Positions 28,753 to 38,806 of a DNA stretch of 64,000 nucleotides are shown here, piece after piece (within the stretch, counting starts at the first letter, position 1; every line of letters begins with the position of its first letter). Source of the stretch: Sorlinia euscelidii (GTDB lineage: Bacteria > Pseudomonadota > Alphaproteobacteria > Acetobacterales > Acetobacteraceae). Location of the stretch: assembly GCF_036452155.1 (NCBI RefSeq), contig NZ_JAWJZY010000001.1. One strand, written 5' to 3'. The position numbers and the translations under genes were made by a program. The notes under the pieces were generated by a model. It searched no databases. It had not been told where the DNA came from and saw nothing but the letters and a program-made list of their open reading frames with translations.

Positions 28753-29394
28753 TTATACGGTATCTGGCGTGCGCAGGATGGTCGCTTTGCGACGCTCATC
28801 CCGTTTGAGGTCGCGCATGCTCTGCGGTGTCACCTTTGTGACGCCCTGATCACCGATCATCCAGCTAAGTGGCCGCCGCTGCTTGCCGATTGAGTCCTGT
28901 AACAGCATGAGCCCCTCAATCAAGGCATCCGGGCGGGGCGGACAGCCGGGGACATAAACATCGACCGGCATAATGGTGTCAACACCCTGAACGACACTAT
29001 ATATATCGTACATACCGCCCGAATTTGCGCAGGAGCCCATGGAGATGACCCAGCGGGGCTCAAGCATCTGGTCGTAAAGATATTTCACGATCGGCGCCAT
29101 TTTGCGGAAAACAGTGCCGGCGATGATCATGAGATCCGCTTCTCGCGGGGTGGCGCGCAGAACTTCTGACCCGAACCGAGCAATATCGTAACGACTTGTT
29201 AATGCTGTGGCCGTCTCGACATAGCAGCAGGAAAGACCGAAATTGAAAGGCCAGACGGAGTTTTTTTGCCCCCAGGATATGAAGTCCTGTAATTTACCGA
29301 CGACGACGTTACGGCGCACGTCCTCCTGGGCAAGGAGCTCCTCCGGCTTTTGCAGCCGCGGCTGGCCGACGGCTGAGGTTAAGGTCCAGGACAT
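28753..29394 (-). CDS. nuoB: NADH-quinone oxidoreductase subunit B
   Basis: A 213-residue subunit that holds the last cluster, N2, next to the quinone. Ligands are visible as the adjacent Cys pair in SCCYVETA, with further cysteines in MGSCANSGGMYD and VPGCPPRPDAL. It has the E. coli-like C-terminal extension. Between nuoA and nuoCD as expected. Confidence 0.95.
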   Translation of the reverse strand: MSWTLTSAVGQPRLQKPEELLAQEDVRRNVVVGKLQDFISWGQKNSVWPFNFGLSCCYVETATALTSRYDIARFGSEVLRATPREADLMIIAGTVFRKMAPIVKYLYDQMLEPRWVISMGSCANSGGMYDIYSVVQGVDTIMPVDVYVPGCPPRPDALIEGLMLLQDSIGKQRRPLSWMIGDQGVTKVTPQSMRDLKRDERRKATILRTPDTV

Positions 29395-29400
29395 AATATT

Positions 29401-29853
29401 TTAAACCTCGCGCTTGGGTATCTTGACGAGCTCGGCAGGCGTGTTCTGCGGCAGTCGCACCTTCGCGCGGCGCAGTTTGGGCCCCCATTCCAGCGCGCCG
29501 CTGCGCCAGAGGTAAACGAGTGCCAAAGTCAGAAAAACGATAAAACTCACGATCGTGATAAAAGCGGGCCACCCCATCTGCCGTGTCACCGTCGCCCAGA
29601 CATAGATGAAAACGCCCTCAACATCGAAAATAACGAAAAACACCGCCAGAAGGTAATATTGTGCTGGCAGGCGCAGCCGCGCTGAACCCGTTTCCATAAT
29701 GCCGGACTCGTAAGGGAGACTCATGGAGCGCCCCCGCGCCGCGCCAACGCGCCGCGGGCCGATAGCAGCGGACAAAGCCACGACAATGCACAGAAACACC
29801 ACGGTGAACGCGATATAAATGAGAAGAGCGTGATCAACAAAAATTTGAGTCAC
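29401..29853 (-). CDS. nuoA: NADH-quinone oxidoreductase subunit A
   Basis: First gene of the nuo operon, 150 residues, three membrane helices. The long loop carries the conserved LPYESGIMETG, and helix two carries VIFDVEGVFIYVWA with the conserved acidic residues. It contacts NuoH and NuoJ near the quinone channel. The C-terminal 30 residues are basic and probably cytoplasmic. Confidence 0.94.
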   Translation of the reverse strand: MTQIFVDHALLIYIAFTVVFLCIVVALSAAIGPRRVGAARGRSMSLPYESGIMETGSARLRLPAQYYLLAVFFVIFDVEGVFIYVWATVTRQMGWPAFITIVSFIVFLTLALVYLWRSGALEWGPKLRRAKVRLPQNTPAELVKIPKREV

Positions 29854-30045
29854 TGGTACGACTACCTATTTCGACGGGACCAAAGGCCGCACCCGGAAGG
29901 GCAATAGCGGACCGTCCCCAATAGACCCTTTGGTCAAGAGGTGAACTGCGCTATGCCTAGCACCACATAACGCGTGCCGCAAACAATAGAATGCAAAATT
30001 TCGAATCCGTGAATAATAGGGATAGAGTTTGTCCCATTTAGACGT
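29854..30045 (-). promoter_or_regulatory. Leader and promoter region of the nuo operon
   Basis: This gap upstream of nuoA contains no believable gene. A 9-base inverted repeat, GACCAAAGG (29878-29886) and CCTTTGGTC (29927-29935), with a 40-base loop, lies in the likely 5' untranslated leader. I could not place a -10/-35 pair with confidence. Confidence 0.4.
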
Positions 30046-30064
30046 GATAATGACTATCATTCAC
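30046..30064. promoter_or_regulatory. Fur-box-like operator upstream of the nuo operon
   Basis: The 19 bases GATAATGACTATCATTCAC match the classical Fur consensus at 15 of 19 positions by my alignment and contain the symmetric core ATGA-CTA-TCAT. The site overlaps the stop codon of the GH15 gene and lies about 190 bases before the nuoA start. Because complex I needs many iron-sulfur clusters, iron-responsive control would make sense. This is inference from one site, and binding by Fur, Irr or another regulator is untested. Confidence 0.45.
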
Positions 30065-31895
30065 TATTTCGATCCCCCGATTTGGAGAAAGCTTTATCAA
30101 GGTATTGGCCACACCGAATAAGGGCAATATGCGTGAAGGCCTGCGGAAAATTACCTAGATGCTCACCGGATGGGCCAATTTCTTCAGAAAATAACCCGAC
30201 ATGATTGGCGTAAGATAAAATCTTTTCAAATAAGATACGGGCTTTTAACAAATCACCCGTCCGCGCGACGCACTCGATATACCAGAAGGAGCACATTGTA
30301 AACGTGCCTTCACTTCCTGACAGTCCATCCCCTGCATGATCATCCTTGCCGTTATGATCCTCCTGCGTGCGGTAACGATAAACGTGACTGTCATCAAGCA
30401 ATTGCGCGCCAACCGCCTTTAGAGTCGACAACCAGCGAGGGTCATGATCGGAAATGAACCCCATGAGCGGCATCATCAGACATGAGGCATCAATTGTCTT
30501 CCCGCCTTTATATTGTACGTAATAACCTAATTCCTCGTTCCAGAACCCGGCTTGAATATCATTATAGATGGCGCTGCGTTCCCGGACCCAGACATTGATT
30601 GCGCACGGCAGGCCGCGTTTTTGCGCGAGACGGATCGCCCGGTCAAACGCCACCCAGCACATGACGCGCGATGTCAGAAAATGCCGTCGCCCACCCCGGA
30701 CTTCCCAGATGCTCTCATCTTCCTGGTTCCAGTTGAAGCAAAGCCAGTCGATCCCTTCCCTCAGGGCGCGCCATGCTTCCCAGCTCAACCTTTCACAATT
30801 TTCGTCGGCATGGAAAATCGCGTCCATGATCTCGCCGATAATGTCGAGCTGAAGCTGACCTTCCGCCGCATTACCGATACGGACCGGTCGGGAATTGCGA
30901 TAACCCCTGAAATGTTCCAGCTCCGTCTCGGACGACATGGGCTGGCCGTCAATCGCGTAAAGAACTTTAAGCCGTGCCTGATCAGGATGCGCCGCGACCC
31001 GCCGCGCATGTACCCATCGGATGAAAGCCGTCGCCTCCTCCTTATGGCCTGTCTGCATAAAGGCATAGACCATAAAGGACGAGTCGCGGATCCAGCAATA
31101 ACGGTAATCCCAATTCCGTTCACCGCCGACATCTTCCGGAAGCCCGAACGTCGCCGCCGCAACCATTGACCCCAATTCGTGCGAAGTCAGAAGCTTGAGC
31201 GCCAGCGTGGAACGGATGATCTGATCATGCCATCGACCATGGTAGTCTGAGCGTGCCACCCAATCACGCCAGTAACTATCCGTTTCTTTGAAGAGTGAGA
31301 CGAGCATGGCATCATCTTCACAGAAATTCTCTTTATGCGTTTCCCCATCCAATGAGAAAAACGCGACCTTATCGAATTCAAGGCCGAACTCGGCCACGAC
31401 GTCATTGCCTTTAACAATCAATTTAACAGTCGAGCACAATCGCAATCGTGGGAAGAGCGGATCGTCCGGTTCGAAAATCACCACATGCGACGATAATTGG
31501 TGCACTTTATGGCCGGTGCGCGCGTAATTGAAGCGCGGGGCGCAACGCATGTCGAACCTGATCCCACCGCGTATCGCTTTTACGCGCCGTATCAGACGTT
31601 GCGTCTGTGAAATCGGGGCCGGCACCATGAAGTCCGAAATCTCACTGACGCCGCTGGAGGATAAGACCCGCGTGAGGATGATATTCGTATCCGGCATGTA
31701 AGCCTGACGATAAGACCCATCTTTCAGGACCGGCTTCAGAGTGAAGCTACCGGCTTTCTCCTCCAGCAAATGTGCAAAGACACTTGGGCTGTCAAATCGC
31801 GGCCAGCACATGAAATCAATGGACCCGTCAAGGGCGACCAGCGCCGCCGTGCGCAGATCTCCAATGACAGCGTGGTCTTCGATCGCCATAGCCAT
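30057..31895 (-). CDS. Glycoside hydrolase family 15 (glucoamylase/trehalase-like)
   Basis: The 612-residue protein has the two-part layout of bacterial GH15 enzymes without a signal peptide: an N-terminal beta-sandwich domain (about 1-220) starting with IEDHAVIGDLRTAALVALDGS, and an (alpha/alpha)6 barrel with the signature GLPEDVGGERNWDYRYCWIRDSSF and a late EGTFTMCSFWYIE segment containing a catalytic Glu. Relatives include glucoamylase-like and trehalase enzymes, so the substrate (trehalose or a maltooligosaccharide) cannot be fixed. Cytoplasmic, and 48 bases downstream of zwf on the same strand, suggesting that the glucose it releases feeds the pentose phosphate or Entner-Doudoroff route. 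Confidence 0.88.
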   Translation of the reverse strand: MAMAIEDHAVIGDLRTAALVALDGSIDFMCWPRFDSPSVFAHLLEEKAGSFTLKPVLKDGSYRQAYMPDTNIILTRVLSSSGVSEISDFMVPAPISQTQRLIRRVKAIRGGIRFDMRCAPRFNYARTGHKVHQLSSHVVIFEPDDPLFPRLRLCSTVKLIVKGNDVVAEFGLEFDKVAFFSLDGETHKENFCEDDAMLVSLFKETDSYWRDWVARSDYHGRWHDQIIRSTLALKLLTSHELGSMVAAATFGLPEDVGGERNWDYRYCWIRDSSFMVYAFMQTGHKEEATAFIRWVHARRVAAHPDQARLKVLYAIDGQPMSSETELEHFRGYRNSRPVRIGNAAEGQLQLDIIGEIMDAIFHADENCERLSWEAWRALREGIDWLCFNWNQEDESIWEVRGGRRHFLTSRVMCWVAFDRAIRLAQKRGLPCAINVWVRERSAIYNDIQAGFWNEELGYYVQYKGGKTIDASCLMMPLMGFISDHDPRWLSTLKAVGAQLLDDSHVYRYRTQEDHNGKDDHAGDGLSGSEGTFTMCSFWYIECVARTGDLLKARILFEKILSYANHVGLFSEEIGPSGEHLGNFPQAFTHIALIRCGQYLDKAFSKSGDRNSE

Positions 31896-31943
31896 GATGC
31901 GACCCCCTATTATGAAACAGCGTCCCAGCGCTTGTCGTTGGGT

Positions 31944-33452
31944 TCAGTCAATGAGCGGAAGCCACGACCTCCCGTCCCTTTCAAGAAGCTGATCCGCTTC
32001 CTTCGGTCCCTGATCACCCGCGGCGTAGAAGCAGAGCTTCCGATTTTTGGGCGGATTGACGCCCTCCAATGCTGCCCAGCCCGCTTCGATCGTGGCAGCG
32101 GACTGGAACAACATCTGGTCACCGTGCATGCAGTCATAAAGCAACGCTTCATAACCAACATTGGCGCGACTTTTGAAAAAATCATCATAACGGAAGGTGT
32201 TCTGCACCGGTGTAGCGACCTCCTCCAGACCCGGCTCCTTCACCATGAAATGCATGGCCAGGCCCCGGATCGGGTCAAGCTGGAACCGGATGACATTGGG
32301 CATTGAATCCGCAGAACCCTGTTTGAAAAGCTGGTACGGTGTCTTTTTGAAAACGACCGCAACCTCCGTCTTCCGCGCGGCGAGGCGCTTGCCCGTGCGG
32401 AGGTAAAACGGGACACCCGCCCAACGCCAATTATCAATGTGGAGTTTCAGCGCTGCGTAAGTCTCAACGTCACTCTTCGGGTCAACATTCGGCTCGCTCC
32501 GGTAAGCCAGCCGCTTCTCACCCCCAATCTTCCCCGCCCGATACTGCGCAACGACAAAATCCTTGACCTTGATGGGACGAATAGCATCAAGCAGACGCGT
32601 TTTTTCTGACCGGACGACTTCCGCTGCGAGGGAACTGGGCGGCGCCATACCCGTGATGCTCAGGAGGACAAAAAGGTGATTGGGCACCATGTCGCGCAGT
32701 GCGCCAGTGCCCTCATAGAACTTCCCGCGTTTTTCGACGCCGATCGTTTCGGCCGCTGTGATCTGGACGTGGTCAATATATTCCTGCCGCCAGAGAGGCT
32801 CAAATAATGTATTGGCGAACCGGATGGCCATCATACTTTGGACGGCTTCCTTACCGAAGAAATGGTCAATACGGTAGATCTGATCCTCACGCGCATGGGC
32901 CAGCGCCACCTTGTTCAGCGCCTTGGCTGAGGCCAGATTGTGGCCGAAGGGCTTTTCAATAATGACGCGGCGGAAAAAACCATCCTCCTCGAACAGCTTC
33001 GCTTTACCGAGACTCTTCAAAATCGTCCCAAAGAACTGAGCGGCGACCGCGAAATAGAAAATGGCGGAATCATTGCCCAGCGACCCGGCAACGCGCTGAT
33101 AAATTTCCGGCTCCGTGATGTCGCCTGCCAGAAATTCGACATTTTTCATCATTTTCTGCCAGACGCTCTTATCAAGGCGCCCATGGGCGAATTCTCCCGC
33201 CTTATCCTTGGCAAAAGCGGAAATCTCGTCGAAAAGATGTGCTGACCACGCTTCCGGCGTCATCTCCGTTCGATCCACGACGACGATGCGGAATTTTCGC
33301 GATAGAACGTCCATTGCCGCCAGATCGTAAAGTGACGGCACGAGGAGGCGTTTCGTCAGATCACCCCCACCACCGAAGATAACAAGGGTGCAATCCGGTG
33401 CGCGACGTGGCACATCCGCCTTGGACGTGGAAGACTTCGTCTGACCGGTCAT
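31944..33452 (-). CDS. zwf: Glucose-6-phosphate 1-dehydrogenase
   Basis: A 502-residue enzyme with the NADP-binding start LVIFGGGGDLTKRLLVPSLY, the active-site block YRIDHFFGKEAVQ containing the catalytic His, and the EKPFGHNLASAKALN segment. It oxidises glucose 6-phosphate to 6-phosphogluconolactone, the main entry to the oxidative pentose phosphate pathway in acetic acid bacteria. It is intact and probably co-transcribed with the GH15 gene. Confidence 0.95.
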   Translation of the reverse strand: MTGQTKSSTSKADVPRRAPDCTLVIFGGGGDLTKRLLVPSLYDLAAMDVLSRKFRIVVVDRTEMTPEAWSAHLFDEISAFAKDKAGEFAHGRLDKSVWQKMMKNVEFLAGDITEPEIYQRVAGSLGNDSAIFYFAVAAQFFGTILKSLGKAKLFEEDGFFRRVIIEKPFGHNLASAKALNKVALAHAREDQIYRIDHFFGKEAVQSMMAIRFANTLFEPLWRQEYIDHVQITAAETIGVEKRGKFYEGTGALRDMVPNHLFVLLSITGMAPPSSLAAEVVRSEKTRLLDAIRPIKVKDFVVAQYRAGKIGGEKRLAYRSEPNVDPKSDVETYAALKLHIDNWRWAGVPFYLRTGKRLAARKTEVAVVFKKTPYQLFKQGSADSMPNVIRFQLDPIRGLAMHFMVKEPGLEEVATPVQNTFRYDDFFKSRANVGYEALLYDCMHGDQMLFQSAATIEAGWAALEGVNPPKNRKLCFYAAGDQGPKEADQLLERDGRSWLPLID

Positions 33453-33538
33453 AAACCGTCTCCTCTATGTGGGATATTATGTGTCGCTACCTCTTCTCAT
33501 GCTATAACGCGCGTTAACTTGCGCAAGATCAAGCCCCA

Positions 33539-35113
33539 TCACCTCGAAGTGAGTTTGTCGTAAGTTTTTGGAGTCAAAGCGGATTTCGCCGCTTCTTCCG
33601 GCGCGATATTCTCCCAGCCACCGCCGAGTGCATTATATAGGCGCGCGAGATTGGCCGCGACCGTCATGGAACTGTCCGCGACCTGCATCTCAGCATCCAG
33701 AAGCGCCTGCTGAGCGGAGAGCACATCCAGATAAGTGACGAGACCGGATCGATATTGATCTTTCGCCAGGTCAAGCGCGCGACGCGCCGCTGATGCAGCT
33801 GAGACGAGGCCCTGATGGCGCTTCTGCTCATCACGATAGGCCACGAGCGCATTATCGACATCCCGCCATGCGCCCAGCACTGTCTGGCGATAAGTGATGG
33901 CCGCTGTCTGTTCAGCATATTTGGTCAGCATCAGATTGCCGCGCAGGCGCCCACCCTGGAAGATCGGCAGGGAAATGGACGGGCCGACATTCCATGCCCG
34001 CGCATTCCAGAAGCCGAGATCACGGAAGGACAGGGTCTGAAGTCCGAAATCGGCGCTGATGGTGACTTTCGGATAGAACTCCGCCTCGGCCTCCGCAATA
34101 TTGGCGACCGCCGCATGAAGTTGCGCTTCAGCCTGCCGGATATCAGGGCGACGCCGCACAAGATCAGACGGAAGCCCGACGGGCACGCGCGGCGGCACGA
34201 CCGGGATGCCCGCCGTGCGCTGCAACTCATCATCGAGGGAGCCCGGTGGCAGACCCAGTAACAGATTGATGGCGTTGATCTGCTGCGTGACGCGCTGCTC
34301 CATCTGGGCAATCTGCGCTGTCGTCGTATCAAGTTGCCGCTGAGCCGATGTGACGTCCAACTCTGTCACCAGCCCGACATGCTGACGCTCCCGCGCGAGG
34401 TCCAACGTCCGTTGCGCGGTGGCACGGTTTTCCTTCAGGATGCGCAATTGTTCCTGCAAGCCACGTAGGGCAAGGTAATCATAGGCCAGATCGGCCTGTT
34501 GCGCGATGATGACGGAACGCCTCTGCTCATCCGTCGCCTGCAACATGGCTTTGGCGGACTCATACTGCCGCGCGACCCGGCCCCACAAATCCAGCTCATA
34601 TTGCGCGTCGATCCCGGTCCGCCATTGATTGAGCTGCGGCACGACAACATTACCAATGCTCTGGTCAAGAAGGGTCGCATTCTGCGCGCCGAGCGAGTCT
34701 TTGCTGTTCTGACCGATCTGGGAAAGGGCCCTCTGGAAAAACTTCGTACTATATTGGGAGCGCTGATAACTGCCCATCGCGCTGAGAGACGGGTAGCGAC
34801 CAGCGCCCGCAATCATAAGCTGGGCACGGCTTTGCGCCAGTTGCGTCGTGGCGCGCTGGATATAGAGGTTTTGCGATGCGAGGCGTGATTGCAGGGACGA
34901 TAATTCAGGGTCGTTGAAGAGGCCCCACCAACTTGCCGCCGCCGGGTCCTGCGTCGTGCGACTTGTGACACCGGCCTCACCCCCTTGTTGGGGCATACGA
35001 TACTGGTCCGGCGTCCATGGTTTGGGACGATGGAATGTCGGCCCGACGCAGCCCGACGTCAGGATGAGCGCCATGGCAGGGAGGAGCGCTAATTTATGGT
35101 AAGCACGGCGCAT
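33539..35113 (-). CDS. NodT-family outer-membrane efflux lipoprotein
   Basis: An outer-membrane factor (TolC/OprM class) of about 524 residues. The chosen start at 35113 gives a lipoprotein signal peptide with lipobox LTSGC and has an upstream AAGG ribosome site; an earlier TTG at 35173 that overlaps the emrB stop is the alternative. Two homologous halves rich in Ala/Gln/Leu helices (RTLDLARERQHVGLVT, RALDLAKDQYRSGLVT) are the paired OEP repeats that form the periplasmic tunnel. It completes a tripartite pump with the upstream EmrB- and EmrA-like proteins. Confidence 0.9.
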   Translation of the reverse strand: MRRAYHKLALLPAMALILTSGCVGPTFHRPKPWTPDQYRMPQQGGEAGVTSRTTQDPAAASWWGLFNDPELSSLQSRLASQNLYIQRATTQLAQSRAQLMIAGAGRYPSLSAMGSYQRSQYSTKFFQRALSQIGQNSKDSLGAQNATLLDQSIGNVVVPQLNQWRTGIDAQYELDLWGRVARQYESAKAMLQATDEQRRSVIIAQQADLAYDYLALRGLQEQLRILKENRATAQRTLDLARERQHVGLVTELDVTSAQRQLDTTTAQIAQMEQRVTQQINAINLLLGLPPGSLDDELQRTAGIPVVPPRVPVGLPSDLVRRRPDIRQAEAQLHAAVANIAEAEAEFYPKVTISADFGLQTLSFRDLGFWNARAWNVGPSISLPIFQGGRLRGNLMLTKYAEQTAAITYRQTVLGAWRDVDNALVAYRDEQKRHQGLVSAASAARRALDLAKDQYRSGLVTYLDVLSAQQALLDAEMQVADSSMTVAANLARLYNALGGGWENIAPEEAAKSALTPKTYDKLTSR

Positions 35114-35169
35114 GACGCAGCGACCCTTCATGAATGGCAGTTCAGATAAAATCAGGGGATGGGCGGGTT

Positions 35170-36750
35170 TCAATGCATGCCCCCTTCGCCGCTGCTTTTT
35201 TCCGCAGTTGGTGAAAACAGGAAGCAGAACGGCACGACGCAGAACGCCACGATCCCGATTTCCATAAAGACCTGGTTATAGGCGAGCATCGAAACCTGCT
35301 GTCGGAATGATTCATATAAATGATGCGTCGCGTAGGAAGAAGCCTGGCTTGCCGTCATACCCACCTCCATCGCAGCGCGTTTCACGACAGCGAGGTAATC
35401 CTGAAAGGCCTGATGATAAGGTGTCATGTTATGGACGATCAGACTTTGACGTTTCTGCTGCGTCTCAATCACAAAAGCCGTGGCAAATGAAATTGCGAGC
35501 GAGCCGATGTAATTGCGCGCCATACTGAACATGGCGGACGCATCGGCATTAAGATGTCGCGGTAATGTTGAGTAAGCGATCGTGGAAATCGGCACGAACA
35601 GAAAAGCCAGCGCCGCCGTTTGGAAGACACGACATAGAACGAGAAAATTATAACTCGTCGTGGGCTGGAGCTGTGCCGAGTAAAAAAGTGAACACCCCAT
35701 CAGGAAAAAGCCGAGAGCAATGATGTTTCGGGTCTGAAACTTTCCCATCAGCTTCCCGACAATCGGGATCAGGATAATGACCGCCACACCTCCTGGCGCT
35801 AGCACCTGGCCCGAGAGGGTTGCCGTGTAACCCAATATCTGTTGCGCGAATTGCGGGACGATAATGGCCGCAGCATAAAGCAGCCCCCCCACCATCGCGA
35901 TCAGAAACGTGCCCACAGCAAAATTGCGATCCTTGAATATCTCAAGGTTCAGGAGCGGATTTTTCGTGGTGAGAAGCCAGATGATGGAGGCGATCACGCA
36001 GAGTGAGCCGATCACGGCCATCGTCACAATGAAGCCGGAATGGAACCAGTCATCATCCTCACCACGATCCGCCATAACTTCAAGGCAGCCAAGGCCAAAG
36101 GTAATGAGTGACATCCCGATCACGTCGATACGCTCACGCTCCGGCTTGACCCAGGGTGGGTCCTCAACAAGCGCATAGACGCCGACCAGCGTCAGAATGC
36201 CGAAAGGCACATTGACGTAAAAAATCCAGCGCCAGGAGAAATTATCAACAAGGTAACCGCCCAGGAGCGGCCCGAGAATGGGCGCCACGACAATGGCAAT
36301 CGCCGTCAGCCCGAAGGCGGCTCCGCGTTTCTCCGGCGGAAACGTGTCGAGAATGATCGATTGCTGTATCGGCTGCAATCCGCCACCGAAAAACCCCTGC
36401 ATCAGGCGGAAGATGATGAGCACCGGCAGACTGTCTGATAATCCGCACAGAAATGACGACACGGTGAACATCAGGATACAGATCAGGAAATATCTTTTGC
36501 GCCCGAAAACTTTGCTGAACCAGGCGGAGATTGTCAGCACCACGCCATTGGCAACAAGGTAGGAGGTCAGCGCCCAGGTCGCGTCATCATATGAACTGCC
36601 GAGCGCACCGGAAATATGCGGCAACGCCACATTAATGATGGTGGTGTCAAGGACCTCCATGAAGGCGCCCAGCGTCACCACGACCGCGATCAGCCACGGA
36701 TTATATTTGGGGCGCCAGTTTTCCTCGTCTCCGGCCGAAGCGTCGGTCAT
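35170..36750 (-). CDS. emrB: DHA2-family multidrug efflux MFS permease (EmrB-like)
   Basis: A 526-residue, 14-helix transporter of the EmrB/QacA family. The N-terminal motif VLDTTIINVALPHISG and the motif-A-like WFSKVFGRKRYF are present, and a large loop between the last helices (about 435-490) faces the periplasm. It exports hydrophobic compounds using the proton gradient. It lies 10 bases after the emrA-like gene and just before nodT, so the three form one operon. Confidence 0.92.
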   Translation of the reverse strand: MTDASAGDEENWRPKYNPWLIAVVVTLGAFMEVLDTTIINVALPHISGALGSSYDDATWALTSYLVANGVVLTISAWFSKVFGRKRYFLICILMFTVSSFLCGLSDSLPVLIIFRLMQGFFGGGLQPIQQSIILDTFPPEKRGAAFGLTAIAIVVAPILGPLLGGYLVDNFSWRWIFYVNVPFGILTLVGVYALVEDPPWVKPERERIDVIGMSLITFGLGCLEVMADRGEDDDWFHSGFIVTMAVIGSLCVIASIIWLLTTKNPLLNLEIFKDRNFAVGTFLIAMVGGLLYAAAIIVPQFAQQILGYTATLSGQVLAPGGVAVIILIPIVGKLMGKFQTRNIIALGFFLMGCSLFYSAQLQPTTSYNFLVLCRVFQTAALAFLFVPISTIAYSTLPRHLNADASAMFSMARNYIGSLAISFATAFVIETQQKRQSLIVHNMTPYHQAFQDYLAVVKRAAMEVGMTASQASSYATHHLYESFRQQVSMLAYNQVFMEIGIVAFCVVPFCFLFSPTAEKSSGEGGMH

Positions 36751-36760
36751 CGCACCGCAC

Positions 36761-37881
36761 TCACTTCACGTAAACGGTGGGGATGACGGACACGCCAAGC
36801 GGGAGGGGATGCTTCGGGTCGAGACCTTTATCGATCAGGATCTTGACCGGCACGCGTTGCACAATTTTCACAAAGTTACCCGTCGCATTCTCAGGCGGAA
36901 AGGCACTGAAAGCGGCGCCCGCACCGAGCTGGATAGAATCAACGTGACCTTTAAGATGCAGGGATGGATAGGCATCGACGCTGATCTCTGCCTTCTGGCC
37001 CGGCTTCATCTTGGTGATCTGCGTTTCCTTATAATTGGCGACAACCCAAACTTCGGGCGAGACGATTGAAAAGAGTTTCTGTCCCGTCTGAACGAAATCA
37101 CCCTGCTCAACATTACGCTGCGAGATCCAGCCATCATGGGGGCTTTGACCTGCGTCCACTCCATATTGAGCTCTGCAATTTTCAGATTGGCCTCAGCGAC
37201 TTTCAGGGAGGCACGCTGCTGCGCAAAGATATCTTCCTGATTTTTGATATTCGGCTGGACGGGGCGCGCCTGCTCAAGCTGACCTTCGGCCTGAATGACG
37301 CGCGCGCGCGCCTGTTCCAGCGCCGCTTTGGCGTAATCGACATTTTGCTGCGTCGTCGCCGCGCGGGAGACACGCTGCTGACGCTTGAAATCCGTCTCCG
37401 CCTTAAAGAGGTCCGCTTTCGCCGCGGCAAGCGCACCCTGCGCCGCGGTGAACTGCCCGGGGAACTTCTTTGACGCGACAATCAACTGATTTTCAGCGCC
37501 GGACAGGTTGGCGTTGGCCTGAGAGAGTGAGGCCGTCGCCTTGTCGAGCGACGCTCGGTAATCCCGATCATCAATCGTCAGCAGAACCTGACCTCGCCTG
37601 ACAAATTGATTGTCATTCACCCGCAGATCAGTCACGTAACCGTTGACGTGTGGCGCAATGCTGATTTTACGCCCCTGCGTATAGGCGTCGTCTGTCTCAA
37701 TGTGGTTGCGGGTGAGCAACCAGTAAAAAAGCCAGACCACAGCAATGAGAATGACGCCCGCGATGAGGAGCTTTTTCGTGCGCGGGCTGAGGCCTTTCTT
37801 TTTTTTATCCTTCTCCGCGTCCGGCTTGTCATCCTGGTCGTTCTTCGCCGGCTTCCGGTCCTGCTGGCTGTTATCCGTCAT
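36761..37881 (-). pseudogene. emrA: EmrA-like membrane fusion protein, frameshifted
   Basis: The product has a cytoplasmic Lys/Asp-rich N-terminus, one membrane helix (about residues 37-57), the biotinyl-lipoyl half motif HVNGYVTDLRVNDNQFV, a long coiled coil rich in Ala/Gln/Arg, and then the second lipoyl half and beta-barrel. The frame breaks in the run of five G at 37138-37142 after TQVKAP. The remaining segment (HDGWISQRNVEQGDF to VIPTVYVK) is in another frame down to 36761; one extra base gives a normal protein of about 373 residues. It connects EmrB to the outer-membrane factor. Confidence 0.88.
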
Positions 37882-38806
37882 TCAATGTACCGCGTCCCAG
37901 CGGCCCCCCGTCGGCGAGTCAATTTCGACTGGCAAAATGTCATCTTGAAACAAATTTCCCGCCAACGACCCGTGACCGGCTTGCGCATACCCAGCTCAAG
38001 GGGGAAGCCTTCTTGTCGGTCTGGAAGAAAATCTGCGACTACAAAGTTCGCTAAATTGCCGGTACTTAACCTTGCACGTCAAGAGGAGAGGCAAGGCAAG
38101 TCGCGCAAGACGGCACTTCGCTCCACTTTAATCAAGCATATTCTGTCGCGCTGGGGAAGAAATTACCCTATAATGAGCGCGTTACGTATCGCCAAATTTC
38201 GAAGTTTCGCAATATCGATTATATCAGCCCGATTGACGATGTCGCGGTTGGGGACTGTTCTGCTTCAGGCCCATTCTTTTGATGAAGGACAGATCGCGGA
38301 AACTCGATTTCAGAATTTTGTGATCGCAGCGCATTCAACTGTCGAAATCAAAGCGTAAATGATTGTTCGATAGGACAAATTTCCCGCCTTTCTTAACCGT
38401 TTTCGCCGCTGACTGTCCAGCCTCGGAACCATCGAATAACGAAGCCCGCCGCCGCGCGGATCGGTCAGACCAGGTTTGTCATCACGTGACGGGCGATAGC
38501 CTGGCGCAAGGACGAGGTGCGGAAATGCAAAATCTTGACATAAATGTAAATATTAATTTAATAATTGGCTTGGTCACTCTGATTTTTCCAGCAGAGAAAA
38601 ACGTGCTGAGAATTCCCGAGGGCGACGCCGGTTAACGCGTTCAGGGTTTTTGAGATGAAAGAAACGATGCGCCCGCGAGGCGCGCGAAGGTGTCGCGCCC
38701 TCGCCTTTTAAGGCGATAGGAAATCATTTCCAACGGCACGCCTCGTCACCCCCGTGGCGTGGCTCGGCGCTGACTTCCGGAGGTCCGACATTGTGCGACT
38801 TGATGA
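37882..38806. other. Long intergenic region (925 bases) with a possible promoter and hairpin
   Basis: No convincing gene is present. A plus-strand sigma70-like promoter candidate has TTGACA at 38535-38540, a 17-base spacer and TTAATA at 38558-38563, in AT-rich sequence. A palindromic hairpin TCGCCTTTTAAGGCGA lies at 38701-38716. The left part should contain the emrA operon promoter on the minus strand; no regulator gene accompanies the pump here. Confidence 0.4.

Noticed and set aside
29866..30060. A 64-residue frame upstream of nuoA
   Set aside because: No domain or ribosome site is visible, and it fills what should be the nuo promoter and leader region.
38363..38635. A 90-residue frame whose end slightly resembles the small DUF3096 membrane protein
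   Set aside because: Only about ten residues look similar, the conserved second half is missing, and the segment overlaps a promoter-like element.
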